Origin: Nocardia spumae | Lineage (GTDB): Bacteria > Actinomycetota > Actinomycetes > Mycobacteriales > Mycobacteriaceae | Assembly (NCBI RefSeq): GCF_020733635.1 | Contig: NZ_JAJFZL010000001.1 | Span: forward strand, 1,860,001-1,924,000 | Direction: 5' to 3' | DNA length: 64,000 bases | In this document: in pieces, positions 18,064-27,085 of the stretch | Layout: every line of letters begins with the position of its first letter | How positions within the stretch are numbered: position 1 is the first letter of the stretch | Program-made: the position numbers and the translations under genes | Notes under the pieces: model-generated | Databases searched by the model: none | What the model saw: the letters and a program-made list of their open reading frames with translations, nothing else | Told to the model about the DNA's origin: nothing

Positions 18064-18298
18064 CCTTCCCCTGCATTATCCGGCCTGTGATTCGGGCCAT
18101 AACCGTGATCGGCCACCGAATCTATGGGGATCGAGGCCCGCGTGTCACTGCACGACAGCGAGAAGTTGGCCCACCTCGATTTGTCACAGAAAACAAACTG
18201 CTCAGCTAGGTGTGACGTCGGCTGGTCTCCGTTTGTTGCGGGACGGTACGGTGACCAGCGCAGATATAGGTAGATCGGTTGGAATATTGAGGAAATTT

Positions 18299-19585
18299 GT
18301 GGCAAACACTGTCACTGGTGACAATGCCCGGGATCCGGCCCCCGCCCACCGGATCACCGCCGACTCGCCGCTGTTGGGGCGGGTGATAGCGCGCGTGGCC
18401 GAACTCGCAGACGAATTGTTCGATGCCGGTTTGTCGGCGGTGCCAGGTGCCGCGGCGCTGCCCGGTGAGCATTTCTCCGAGGATGTCGCGCAGCGGATCG
18501 TGGCTGGATCCATCGTCGTACTCGGTGCCATCGATGAGGGCCGCGATCTCGAGGAACACGAACTCGCGGAACTGGTCGCTCCGGTCATCGAACGCAGAGC
18601 CGAGGAGCGAATTCCCCTGCGCATGTTGACAACTGCCTTCTTCGGCGGAGTCGAGCGGTTGTGGGACGAGACGATCGCCCTCGCCGGCCCCGGAGATTTC
18701 GATGACCTGATCGCGATCTCGCACGTGCTGCTGCGCGTGCTGCGCCAGGTGACGATAGCCATCGCGGAAACCCATGCCGACGTGGAACAGTCGGTCTACG
18801 GAAACGAACGCGAAGCGCGCCGCGCGTTGTGTTCGGCGTTGTTACGGGGGGTGCCGATCGGAGATCTCGACGCTCGTGCCGACATCACCGTCCGGGATTC
18901 CTACGATGTCCTGGCGCTGCACGTGGTACCGCAGGATCATGCGATTCCCTTCGCGGACAACGTTGTTGCGCGCCAACGGATGCGCCTGGCGCAGCAAGTG
19001 CTGGACGAACTCGCCGCCACGACAGCGCTGCACACCTTCGACGGAATCAGTGGCATCGCCCTGCTACCGGTCAAACAAGGGGTGGGCATCGATGAGCTCA
19101 GATATCCCGAGATCGCCCTCGATCTGACGCGGTTGTTCGGCCTGCGAGTTGTCGCGGTGGAATTCGAGGATGTCGCCCGAGCGGACCTTCCCCATGCCGC
19201 GGCGCAGATCGCCGAATTCGTCGAGCTGGCACATCGGCTCGGACGGCCCGCGGGAACCTACCGACTCGACGATCTGATGCTCGAGTACCAACTCACCAGG
19301 CCGAGTGCGGCCCGTGATCGCCTGGCCGCCCGCATCGAGCCGCTGCTCGAGCATCCGCATCTGCTCGAAGCGCTCGAGGCGCATATCCGGCACGGCTCGG
19401 ACCGCAAACGCGCGGCGGCCCAAGTGCATGTTCATCCGAACAGCCTGAGCTACCGTCTGCGGCGGGTGGCGGAGTTGACCGGATTCGACCCCGCGGATCC
19501 CTACGGTTCCCGTCTGCTGGCCGCCGCCCTGACCGTGCATCGGCTGTATCCGCCGGTAGGAGCGGACACGGGGAGTCAGCCGTAG
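18299..19585 (+). CDS. PucR/CdaR-type transcriptional regulator of the mce locus
   Basis: About 428 residues from a GTG at 18299 with a good ribosome site (GAGGAAA); an in-frame GTG at 18251 is a less likely start. The N-terminal half is an RsbRD-like helical domain, the middle is a GGDEF-like PucR domain, and the C-terminus is an HTH_30 helix-turn-helix (VHVHPNSLSYRLRRVAELTG). It is divergent from yrbEA, so it is the likely local regulator of the mce operon. A decayed copy of its C-terminal 100 residues lies at 31150-31470. Confidence 0.85.
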   Translation: MANTVTGDNARDPAPAHRITADSPLLGRVIARVAELADELFDAGLSAVPGAAALPGEHFSEDVAQRIVAGSIVVLGAIDEGRDLEEHELAELVAPVIERRAEERIPLRMLTTAFFGGVERLWDETIALAGPGDFDDLIAISHVLLRVLRQVTIAIAETHADVEQSVYGNEREARRALCSALLRGVPIGDLDARADITVRDSYDVLALHVVPQDHAIPFADNVVARQRMRLAQQVLDELAATTALHTFDGISGIALLPVKQGVGIDELRYPEIALDLTRLFGLRVVAVEFEDVARADLPHAAAQIAEFVELAHRLGRPAGTYRLDDLMLEYQLTRPSAARDRLAARIEPLLEHPHLLEALEAHIRHGSDRKRAAAQVHVHPNSLSYRLRRVAELTGFDPADPYGSRLLAAALTVHRLYPPVGADTGSQP

Positions 19586-19793
19586 CCGGCATTGGTTACG
19601 CGAAACAAAACGCGGGTCCGCCATTCTCGCGAACATGCAGTGACAGTCACGAATTCGGCAGCCGATACTTGGCATCGAGCACAACCGACAGCCCGGCGAG
19701 GTGAGCCCGCCCGGCGGTGTTCGGTGCCGACGGTGGCCTGCTAGGGCGCCGTGGCGCTCGCAATCAGCACTGTCAGCTACAGGAGGGCGCCCG

Positions 19794-20786
19794 ATGAGTT
19801 CGCCGCAGCCGGACCGGTTCGCCGCAACGACCACGAGCTATCGCACCGATTTCGCCGGCGGGACGATACGCGCCAAGCTGGTCGATCTCGGGGTCCGGGC
19901 CACGGTCAAATCCATTATCGGACTGTGGGCACGGTATCCCTATCTGCCCTGGCCCTACCATCTCGTCGACTTCATCGGCGCCGTACTGCCTTCGCCGAAG
20001 GGGCTGGCGCGGACCCGTGTCATGCTGGACCACTGCCCCGCGGTCCTGACGACCCCGAAAACGGTCGACCTCGACCGTTTCGTGGTCTATCTGCACGGCG
20101 GCGGTTTCCTGGTCGGCGGACGCCGTCTACATCGGCAGATGACCGGAAGGTTCGCCTCTGATCTACGTAGCCGGGTGCTGGCGGTGACCTATCGCAAGCT
20201 GCCCGATCATCCGATCGCCACCTCGATCGCCGACGCTGTGGACGGCTACCGTTACGCGCTGCGCGCCGGAATCCGGCCGGAGAACATCACGTTGATGGGC
20301 GATTCCGCCGGTGGGTACCTGGTGTTGATGGCCGCGATCGAAATTCGCCGCCAGGGCCTGCCGATGCCGGCCGCGGTCGTCGCGATGTCGCCGCTGACCG
20401 ACTGGGATATGTCGGAAAAGCTCGCCGCGCCGACCGCAACCGAGTGCGCGGTCTTCACTGCGGCCTCGCTACCTCGCTTCCGTGAGCTCGCCGAAAAGGC
20501 GGCGGCTGGAACACCTTTGGAATCACCCGCGACATGCGACCTCACCGCGTTGCCGCCCACACTGATCCAGGCGAGTTCGTCGGAAATGCTCTACCCCGAC
20601 GCCGTGCTGATTGCTCGCCGTCTGCGTGAACACGGGGTGGCGTGCGAGCTGCAGGTATGGCCGGGACAGGTGCACGTCTTCCAAGCCGGAGTGAGTGTCG
20701 TCCCGGAAGCGGCGACCGCGGTCGCCGAGATCGGCACCTTCCTGCGACGGGCGGCCGAAGTCGCCGGACAGGAGCGTTCCGCGTGA
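19794..20786 (+). CDS. Alpha/beta hydrolase, hormone-sensitive-lipase type esterase
   Basis: 330 residues from ATG 19794 with a perfect aggagg ribosome site. It has the HGGG oxyanion motif (VVYLHGGGFLVGGRR) and the nucleophile elbow GDSAGG; the later aspartate (SEMLYPDA) and histidine (GQVHVF) complete the triad. This is the HSL (LipW/LipN-like) family that hydrolyses short acyl esters. No signal peptide is seen. It opens an operon of five genes running to 24074; the next gene starts inside its stop (GTGA). Confidence 0.9.
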   Translation: MSSPQPDRFAATTTSYRTDFAGGTIRAKLVDLGVRATVKSIIGLWARYPYLPWPYHLVDFIGAVLPSPKGLARTRVMLDHCPAVLTTPKTVDLDRFVVYLHGGGFLVGGRRLHRQMTGRFASDLRSRVLAVTYRKLPDHPIATSIADAVDGYRYALRAGIRPENITLMGDSAGGYLVLMAAIEIRRQGLPMPAAVVAMSPLTDWDMSEKLAAPTATECAVFTAASLPRFRELAEKAAAGTPLESPATCDLTALPPTLIQASSSEMLYPDAVLIARRLREHGVACELQVWPGQVHVFQAGVSVVPEAATAVAEIGTFLRRAAEVAGQERSA

Positions 20787-20998
20787 CCGAGGCAACGGCC
20801 GAGCTGCTCGCCGAGATCGGCGGGCCGCCGGAGGTGATCGCCCAACTCGACCAGCATGAGGCCGCGACCATTTTGGCGCTCTTCGCATGCGCACGCCAGA
20901 ATCAGCGCCGCAGCCTCGACCGCGCGATCGATGACGCGCTCGGCGTTCTGCCGCGACTGATCCGTATCCCCGCCCGCAAGATCCTGTTCGGAAAGTAG
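20783..20998 (+). CDS. Small hypothetical protein (71 aa)
   Basis: 71 residues starting at a GTG overlapping the esterase stop and ending two bases before the next gene, so it is tightly embedded in the operon. It is predicted to be helical (ATILALFACARQNQRRSLDR) with a basic C-terminus (RLIRIPARKILFGK) that could bind a membrane or a partner. No family recognised. The close coupling with its neighbours argues that it is real. Confidence 0.6.
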   Translation: MTEATAELLAEIGGPPEVIAQLDQHEAATILALFACARQNQRRSLDRAIDDALGVLPRLIRIPARKILFGK

Positions 20999-21000
20999 CG

Positions 21001-21975
21001 ATGGCCGACCTGCTCACTCGTTGTCAACTCCGTGTGCTCGCCCACACCCTCCAAGCCGACGAGCGTGAGCTGAGCTCACTGCTTCGCCTGGACGCCGCCG
21101 CGCTGCGGGCGCTCGAGGAGCGAATCTCCAACGCGCTCTTCGATGCTCACGAGCAGACCTTCAGCAAAGTGGCGCGGTTGGCTCCGCTGATTCCCGATGC
21201 GCTGGTCGCCAGGGTAGCGCTCGCGGCCATTCCGCCGGAGGTGGGTGGGCGAGCCGGGGGAGCGCTCGGGCTTGCCTATCCCGACCGCGTGGCCGGCGTG
21301 CTGGCACACTTGACCCCAGAGTATTTGGCCGACGCGGCGGGTTATCTGGATCCTCGCGCGATCGCGGTTCTCGCGTCACGGATACCGGCCGCGGCACTCG
21401 TTCCAGCCGCTGAGCTGCTCCTGCGGCGGCGGGATTACCTCACGACCGCGCGGTTCGTCGAACACGCGACCGACGATCTGGTCCGGGCGTTCGAGCAGGC
21501 CCTTTCCGACGATGCGGGTCTGTTGCACACCGCGGCCTCGACGGCTTCCACCGTCCGGCTCAACGAGTTGGTACGGATCTTCCCGGCCACCCGGCAGATC
21601 GCCCTGCTGCGCGCCGCGGCCGCGGATGCGGACGAGACGTTGTTGTGCGCGGTGTCGGTCTTGGCGCGACTCGACCTCGAACTACGGCAGCGGTTGACGA
21701 CGGCGTTGATCGCCGAGCTGGAAGAGACCGGTGTGCGCCGGTTGTTCCGCGTAGCCCTCGACAGCGACGCGGTGGAGGAGTTGCTGATCGCCGTCTCCGC
21801 CGCTGCCGATGCCGAGCGGGCCGCAGTGGCCGACATGCTTGGACGCGAAGGCAATTCGATGCTGATCGCACTGTCGAACGCGGCCGAGTCGCCCGAGGCG
21901 AGGCGAGCGCTCCAGGATCTCGCCGAGCTCGTTCCGAGTGGTTCCGAGCCGGTCGCTCACCCCGACACGCTGTGA
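21001..21975 (+). CDS. Hypothetical alpha-helical repeat protein
   Basis: 324 residues, almost wholly alanine/leucine-rich helices with repeated pairs such as LAHLTPEYLADAAGYLDPRA and IAVLASRIPAAALVPAAELL. This resembles HEAT-like or MgtE-N-like superhelices. No signal peptide, no membrane segment, no catalytic motif. Two bases separate it from the small protein before it. It may be a scaffold or binding subunit for the hydrolases of the operon; this is inferred from position only. Confidence 0.6.
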   Translation: MADLLTRCQLRVLAHTLQADERELSSLLRLDAAALRALEERISNALFDAHEQTFSKVARLAPLIPDALVARVALAAIPPEVGGRAGGALGLAYPDRVAGVLAHLTPEYLADAAGYLDPRAIAVLASRIPAAALVPAAELLLRRRDYLTTARFVEHATDDLVRAFEQALSDDAGLLHTAASTASTVRLNELVRIFPATRQIALLRAAAADADETLLCAVSVLARLDLELRQRLTTALIAELEETGVRRLFRVALDSDAVEELLIAVSAAADAERAAVADMLGREGNSMLIALSNAAESPEARRALQDLAELVPSGSEPVAHPDTL

Positions 21976-21988
21976 GGGGACGTTCGCC

Positions 21989-22873
21989 ATGCTGACGACA
22001 CCGTCACCGATGATGCGGGCCGGCGCCGGTGAACCGTTGCTGCTGTTGCACGAGTTGATGTTCAGCTGGCACTCGTGGGGTTCCTGCATCGACGAATTGT
22101 CGCGGTACGCCGATGTGTGGGCACCCACGCTGCCTGGTCATTGGGGCGGCGCGGCGCCGGAGCAGGGCGGCTCGGTGACCGAGCTCGTCGATTGGATCGA
22201 ATCGCTGCTGGACACTGAGGGAATTACCTCGATCCATGTGGCGGGCAACGGTTTCGGTGCGATCCTCGGTGCCGATCTGCTGCGCCGTCGACGGGTTCGC
22301 TCACTGACGATGATCGCTCCGCTGGGGTTGTGGCCACCGGGAACCGGAGATGCGCGGCGCGCTGCCGACAGGTTGATTCGTGTGCACCGTGCCGCCGCCG
22401 ATTTCGGGACAATGGCCTCGGCAACCGGCGATCTGGTGCGTCGCGTCGCGGTAGGCACCTTGCTCGGACCGATGTCGGAGCTGGGCGATAGAGCAGCGGT
22501 GCGGGATCGTTTGGTGCTGACGCACACCGCACCGACGTATTGCCCCCGCGTGCCGGAACTCCTCGCCTCGTCCGAGTTCGACCGAGGCATGGAGTTGCCC
22601 GCGTCCAATCGCTATGCCGTATCCGCCTGGTTCGGCGGACGCGACGGACTTGTCCGGCCGCCGGCGCAGGACCGACTGCTTTCGATGCGGCGTCGGCGTC
22701 CCGATATCGACTTTCTGGCCGACGGTCATCACGTGCCGATGTTCGGCCATCCCGGTGCCGTGGTCGGCAGTATCGCGGCGACGCTGCGTGCGGTCGGAGT
22801 GCAAACCATGTCAACGACGACATTGAGGAAACCCGAAAATGGTACGAAAGACGTTCTCGCCCAACCCTACTGA
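21989..22873 (+). CDS. Alpha/beta-hydrolase-fold protein lacking the nucleophile serine
   Basis: 294 residues from ATG 21989 with ribosome site tgagggga. The fold is recognisable (GAGEPLLLLHEL, later FGGRDGLVRPP and DGHHVPMFGHP for the acid and histidine). The elbow, however, reads HVAGNGFGAIL where active enzymes have G-x-S-x-G (compare HLVGHSMGG), so glycine replaces the serine. The HG oxyanion motif is also changed to HEL. It is likely non-hydrolytic, perhaps a binding protein or a lyase-type member. Its last 35 bases overlap the next gene. Confidence 0.75.
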   Translation: MLTTPSPMMRAGAGEPLLLLHELMFSWHSWGSCIDELSRYADVWAPTLPGHWGGAAPEQGGSVTELVDWIESLLDTEGITSIHVAGNGFGAILGADLLRRRRVRSLTMIAPLGLWPPGTGDARRAADRLIRVHRAAADFGTMASATGDLVRRVAVGTLLGPMSELGDRAAVRDRLVLTHTAPTYCPRVPELLASSEFDRGMELPASNRYAVSAWFGGRDGLVRPPAQDRLLSMRRRRPDIDFLADGHHVPMFGHPGAVVGSIAATLRAVGVQTMSTTTLRKPENGTKDVLAQPY

Positions 22874-24074
22874 TCAGACGTGCGACCAGGTCGGCGGGTA
22901 TGCCGCGCCGGAGTATGCCGCCGCTGTCCGCACATTTCGCCGGTTGTTCGCCGGTGGTCGGGGCGGCGGTGCCCTGGCGGTCTCTCGGCACGGGACTCCC
23001 GTCGTCGATGTCTGGACCGGTTCGGCCGACCGGCACGGTAGCGTCCCGTGGCGGGAAAACACTGCGGCACTGTCCTATTCGACCTCGAAGGGCATCACCG
23101 CCACCGTTCTGCATATCCTCGCTGCCCGGGGCGCGATCGACTACCGCGCACCCATCGCGGAGTACTGGCCGGAATTCGGCGTCGCGGGGAAGCGCTCGAT
23201 CACCGTGGCGGACATGCTCACTCACCGGGCAGGGCTTTCCCGGATAGCGCCGCTGGCCCGGACCGTCGAGGAGATGCTGGACCACCGCCTGATGGAAGAG
23301 AGGTTGGCCGCATGCGCACCGGACCGGTTCCGTGGCATACCCGCGTACCACGCGCTTTCGTTCGGGTGGCTGGTGGCCGGGCTGGCGCGCGCCGTCACCG
23401 GTAAGGGGATGGGCGAGCTGTATCGCACCGAGCTGGCGGAACCGCTCGGATTGGACGGCCTGTACCTCGGGCGGCCGCCCGCTGGCGCCGCGGTGTCGGT
23501 AGCCGGGTCACACGGGTCCCAGGTTCCGTTCGGAATATCGAACGCCGATGCCGTGCTGGCGCGGACGGCGCGGATGATCGGGCCGGGCACCAGTTTTGTT
23601 CGCGCGATACAAGCGACCGGACTCGACCGCTTGTCCTCCGGACCCGATCCGCTGATTCTTCGCGGCGAAATGCCGGGCGCCAACGGAGTTTTCACCGCCC
23701 GCGCGCTGGCGAAGGTGTACAGCACGCTCTCCTCGGAGAGTCCGTTGTTCACCCGTGCCCAGGTGCGGGCCTTCTCGCGAATTCAGACCTATCTCCCCGA
23801 CCGCAATCTGCTTTTGCCGATGGGGTGGCGGCTGGGCTATCACTCGATTCCGGTGCTCGGGGCGCCCCGAGCGTTCGGACATATCGGCTTCGTCGGATCG
23901 GGGGGCTGGGCCGACCCGGACAGCGGACTGTCGGTCGGCTTCGTCCACAACTGGCTGCCCGAGGCTCGTCGCCTCCCGCGCGACCAATTCATCCTGCTGC
24001 GGCTGCTGGCGCCGATCGTGCGGGCCGCCGCGGATTCGGCGCCGGCAGCCGCCTCTCTCCGCCGCGCCAGTTGA
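22839..24074 (+). CDS. Beta-lactamase-family serine hydrolase (EstB-like esterase)
   Basis: 411 residues of the class C beta-lactamase/EstB family. The SxxK nucleophile motif is STSK (about residue 82), the second-motif tyrosine is in YHALSFGW and the third motif region is GHIGFVGSGG. There is no signal peptide, so it is probably a cytosolic esterase rather than a cell-wall enzyme. The ATG at 22839 has a ribosome site ttgaggaaa and lies within the end of the preceding gene. Mycobacterial relatives (LipD/LipL-type) act on lipid esters. Last gene of the operon. Confidence 0.85.
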   Translation: MVRKTFSPNPTDQTCDQVGGYAAPEYAAAVRTFRRLFAGGRGGGALAVSRHGTPVVDVWTGSADRHGSVPWRENTAALSYSTSKGITATVLHILAARGAIDYRAPIAEYWPEFGVAGKRSITVADMLTHRAGLSRIAPLARTVEEMLDHRLMEERLAACAPDRFRGIPAYHALSFGWLVAGLARAVTGKGMGELYRTELAEPLGLDGLYLGRPPAGAAVSVAGSHGSQVPFGISNADAVLARTARMIGPGTSFVRAIQATGLDRLSSGPDPLILRGEMPGANGVFTARALAKVYSTLSSESPLFTRAQVRAFSRIQTYLPDRNLLLPMGWRLGYHSIPVLGAPRAFGHIGFVGSGGWADPDSGLSVGFVHNWLPEARRLPRDQFILLRLLAPIVRAAADSAPAAASLRRAS

Positions 24075-24077
24075 CAC

Positions 24078-24310
24078 TCAACGCGCGATAGTGACTGCCC
24101 GGCCGACGAATTCGTCGTTCTCCGCCGCGCGCAGATGAATCTGTCCACCGCGTTCTGCTGGGCCGGGGGCGCTACGGGTCGAAGTCCGGAAGTATCGTTC
24201 AAGGCGTCGGGTCGCCGTGCGACGACGGTGACATCGTGACCCGCGTTTCGCGCCTGCGCGACGACGAGGCGCCCGGTAGCACCCGTCGCGCCGATAACCG
24301 TCAACTTCAT
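24078..24310 (-). pseudogene. NmrA/NAD(P)-binding oxidoreductase remnant with internal deletion
   Basis: The 5' part (24310 leftward) encodes a clean Rossmann start, MKLTVIGATGATGRLVVAQA then RNAGHDVTVVARRPDAL. After about 40 codons similarity stops. The last bases (24078-24140) in a different frame encode a typical family end, ENDEFVGRAVTIAR and stop. The middle of about 120-150 codons is missing. It is therefore a collapsed NmrA-like reductase gene. Confidence 0.55.
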
Positions 24311-24332
24311 CCGACTGCTCCTTCGTCCCCGA

Positions 24333-24410
24333 TCAGACGGTGAACTCGCCGTCGACGTCGATGGTGGCGCCGGTGATGTAGCCGGCATCGGGGCTGAGCG
24401 GAGTGGCTCA
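24333..24410 (-). pseudogene. 3' remnant of a short-chain dehydrogenase gene
   Basis: Read on the minus strand the segment ends PLSPDAGYITGATIDVDGEF and TV stop, the standard C-terminus of classical SDR enzymes (YxTGxxxxVDGG). Nothing of the Rossmann core or catalytic Y-x3-K remains upstream. It lies directly before the NmrA remnant, so both may come from one degraded operon. Confidence 0.5.
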
Positions 24411-24482
24411 CTTCACCACCGGCTCACAGACTCCACCGGGCTGCATGCTGGTTCACGGTGCTCTGGTCACCGGCGCCGATGG

Positions 24483-24608
24483 TGCGGCGGCCCGCGCCAC
24501 GATTCGAGACCGGCGCAGGGCGTCGACCGCGAGGAGCTGCTGCGACTGGTCGATCTGGTGAGTTCGAATCTGCCCTGGGACAATGCGTTTCGCGCCGTGC
24601 CGCAGTAG
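24483..24608 (+). pseudogene. Unidentified gene 3' remnant
   Basis: A plus-strand frame ends GVDREELLRLVDLVSSNLPW then DNAFRAVPQ and stop. The composition is protein-like, but no start or ribosome site exists for it and no family is recognised. It sits in the 720-bp stretch between the esterase and the gene at 24794, which otherwise holds only the NmrA and SDR remnants and a short dyad. Confidence 0.25.
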
Positions 24609-24712
24609 TCCCCCGGAACATCTGGCTCGACGACGTTTCGCTTTTCTCGGGTGACAAATCGCGGGCATCCTCTTTCTCTGTTCGATGCAATGACATCGCG
24701 CCCGCGGACTGT

Positions 24713-24727
24713 CAAGATTTCATCTTG
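24713..24727. promoter_or_regulatory. Dyad CAAGAT-TTC-ATCTTG upstream of the Rv1355c-like gene
   Basis: A perfect 6+6-bp inverted repeat with a 3-bp spacer, 67 bp before the GTG/ATG region of the gene at 24794. Its size and place suit a repressor site. It is unrelated to the GTTAA-N6-TTGAC element found further right. No regulator is assigned. Confidence 0.3.
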
Positions 24728-24793
24728 TTGCGCCACCGGGTTCTCCTGTGAACGGGCGTATTCGATACTGCCGACAGATGAGGCCGGGGGAGA

Positions 24794-27085
24794 ATGACCT
24801 GCACAGATTTCGCGTCTACCGAATATGTCGAGAATTATGTTGCGCCACGGATTTTTCGGCTCTCCGTCGCGGCCGAGTTCGAGGCACTGCATGAACTTTA
24901 CGAGTCCGGGGCGATCACAATGCAGCGCGATATGCTGCAGTTGCAACTGGAAAATCTCGCGAAGATCCGCACGCCCGAGCGCGGTCGTATGGCAGATCGT
25001 TCCGACGTGGTCGAGCAGATCCTCGCCGGCCGTCCGCGCAGTCAGTTCGGTGCCTGGGTTTTCTACCCCTGGAGCGGAGCGCTGGTCCACCTCCTCGACG
25101 AGGCGGAGTTCGTCGAGGTCCGCACCGCGTCCAATCGCAACAAACTGACCGCGGCCGAACAGGAGTCGCTCCGTGGAAAGACGGTCGGCATCATCGGCTT
25201 GTCGGTAGGAAACGCGGTGGCGCTGACGATCGCTGCCGAACGTAGCGCCGGTGCGTTGAAATTGGCTGATTTCGACGAGTTGGATCTGTCCAATCTCAAC
25301 CGGCTGCGTGCGGGGGTGGCGGATCTGGGCGTCAACAAGGCGGTGCTGGCGGCCCGCCAAATCGCGGAACTGGATCCATATTTGGATGTCGAAGTTTATC
25401 CCGACGGCATAGACGATATGAACATCGACGAATTCTTCGATGCGGGCCGGCCGATCGATCTGCTGGTCGAGGAATGCGATCTGCCGTGGATCAAAATTCT
25501 GTCCCGCGAACATGCTCGCCGCCGCGGGATTCCGGTGCTGATGGAGGCCAGTGACCGCGGGATGCTCGATGTCGAGCGCTTCGATCTCGAGCCGGACCGG
25601 GCCTTGCTGCACGGTCTGGTCGGTGATCTGTCCACCGACGAACTCGAAACCATGGACCGCGACGGGCAATTGGCGGCGATGGCGACCATCGTGGGGGTGG
25701 ACGGCATATCCGACCGCACGGCGGCGTCGGTGATCGAAATGGATTCGACGCTCACCACCTGGCCCCAGCTGGCCTCGGAGGTCAATCACGGCGGCTCGGT
25801 CGTCGCGACCACCGCCCGCGCGATTTTGCTCGGGCACGCCGTCAACTCCCAGCGACGATATGTCGAGCTCCCGTTCGGAATCGGGCGGTCCGAGCTCGAA
25901 ACGCGCAGGCGCGTAACGCCTTCGGAGACCGACGCGCCGGTCGAGCAGCTGCCGCGAGATATCCGCGAAATCCTCGAGCTGGCAATGCGGTCGCCCTCGG
26001 GCGGCAACACCCAGCAGTGGCGATTCGTGGTGCGCGGGTGGGTGATCGACGTCGTGCACATGCCGGATCGTTCGGTCACTCATGCGTTGTTCGAAGGACA
26101 CCAGACCGTGCGCCGGGTGGTGCTGGGGGCGGTTACCGAAAGTATCGTCGTCGCCGCCCGGGCGCGCGGATTGTCCGCGGACGTCGAATACGACCCCGAC
26201 GGTACCGACTCGCTGATTTATACCCGCATCCGGCTGGGGAAGGACGGAGGCGATCCGACTCCCGAGGAATCGGCCTTGGGCGCAGCGCTGTCCGTGCGCT
26301 ACAGCGAGCGGACCCGGGAAGCGGGGCGCGCGTTGCGCGAGGACGAGATCGCGGCGCTGCGCGAATCCGTGGCAGCATATTCCGCGCGTCTATGGCTGAG
26401 CGGCGAGGAGCTCGTCAAACACGTGTACGGCGAGGGCACCGCCATCGGCAACAGGCTGCGCACCCTGGTGCGGGGACTGCATACCGAGACGTTCGACGAG
26501 TTCTACTTCCGGTCCGAGGAACCCGAACGCACCGAAGGCGTTCCGCTGGAGAACCTCGGAATCCTGCTTCCCGAACGCATTGCCCTGCGGATTCTGCGCC
26601 GGCCGGAGGTCGCGCGATTCCTGCACGCCCGCGGAGAGGGCGGCGGTCTGCTCGAATATTCCCGCGCCTGGGCCGCGGGAGCGTCGGCCGTGGGGGCGAT
26701 GACCACGGCCGGCACGTCGCGCCGCGACTTCGTCGAAGCCGGACGAGCAATGCAACGGTTCTGGCTGCACGCGACCACTCTCGGTCTGGGCGTCCATCCG
26801 ACCACGTCACTGATGTTCGAAGCCGAGATGCTCACCGTGCCCGAAGGTGGCATTTTCACCACAGAGGAACGTGCCGAGATAACGGCGCGCATGGCCGACT
26901 TCCGCAAAGTTCTGATAACCGATCCGGAAGCGCGAGTGGCGCTGGTGTTCCGGGTGGTCGCGGGCCCGGTGACCGCCGATCACGTGCCGACCCCGCGGCG
27001 GCCGCTGGCGCGGCATCTCGACATTCGGCCCGCGGACACCGTTTCCACCCGCGGCGCGTTAAGAGCACAGACAGAGGGGGCATGA
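24794..27085 (+). CDS. Rv1355c-family protein: ThiF/E1-like domain fused to nitroreductase domain
   Basis: 763 residues. At about 130-330 is a ThiF/MoeB (E1-like) Rossmann domain with VGIIGLSVGNAVALTIAAE and DFDELDLSNLNRLRAGVADLG, including the N..R residues that contact ATP. At about 400-700 is a nitroreductase-like domain beginning MRSPSGGNTQQWRFVV, an FMN phosphate-binding pattern. This fusion matches the Rv1355c family of M. tuberculosis, whose function is unknown. E1-like plus nitroreductase pairs also occur in peptide-modifying pathways. First gene of a four-gene cluster; the GNAT gene starts within its stop. Confidence 0.8.
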   Translation: MTCTDFASTEYVENYVAPRIFRLSVAAEFEALHELYESGAITMQRDMLQLQLENLAKIRTPERGRMADRSDVVEQILAGRPRSQFGAWVFYPWSGALVHLLDEAEFVEVRTASNRNKLTAAEQESLRGKTVGIIGLSVGNAVALTIAAERSAGALKLADFDELDLSNLNRLRAGVADLGVNKAVLAARQIAELDPYLDVEVYPDGIDDMNIDEFFDAGRPIDLLVEECDLPWIKILSREHARRRGIPVLMEASDRGMLDVERFDLEPDRALLHGLVGDLSTDELETMDRDGQLAAMATIVGVDGISDRTAASVIEMDSTLTTWPQLASEVNHGGSVVATTARAILLGHAVNSQRRYVELPFGIGRSELETRRRVTPSETDAPVEQLPRDIREILELAMRSPSGGNTQQWRFVVRGWVIDVVHMPDRSVTHALFEGHQTVRRVVLGAVTESIVVAARARGLSADVEYDPDGTDSLIYTRIRLGKDGGDPTPEESALGAALSVRYSERTREAGRALREDEIAALRESVAAYSARLWLSGEELVKHVYGEGTAIGNRLRTLVRGLHTETFDEFYFRSEEPERTEGVPLENLGILLPERIALRILRRPEVARFLHARGEGGGLLEYSRAWAAGASAVGAMTTAGTSRRDFVEAGRAMQRFWLHATTLGLGVHPTTSLMFEAEMLTVPEGGIFTTEERAEITARMADFRKVLITDPEARVALVFRVVAGPVTADHVPTPRRPLARHLDIRPADTVSTRGALRAQTEGA

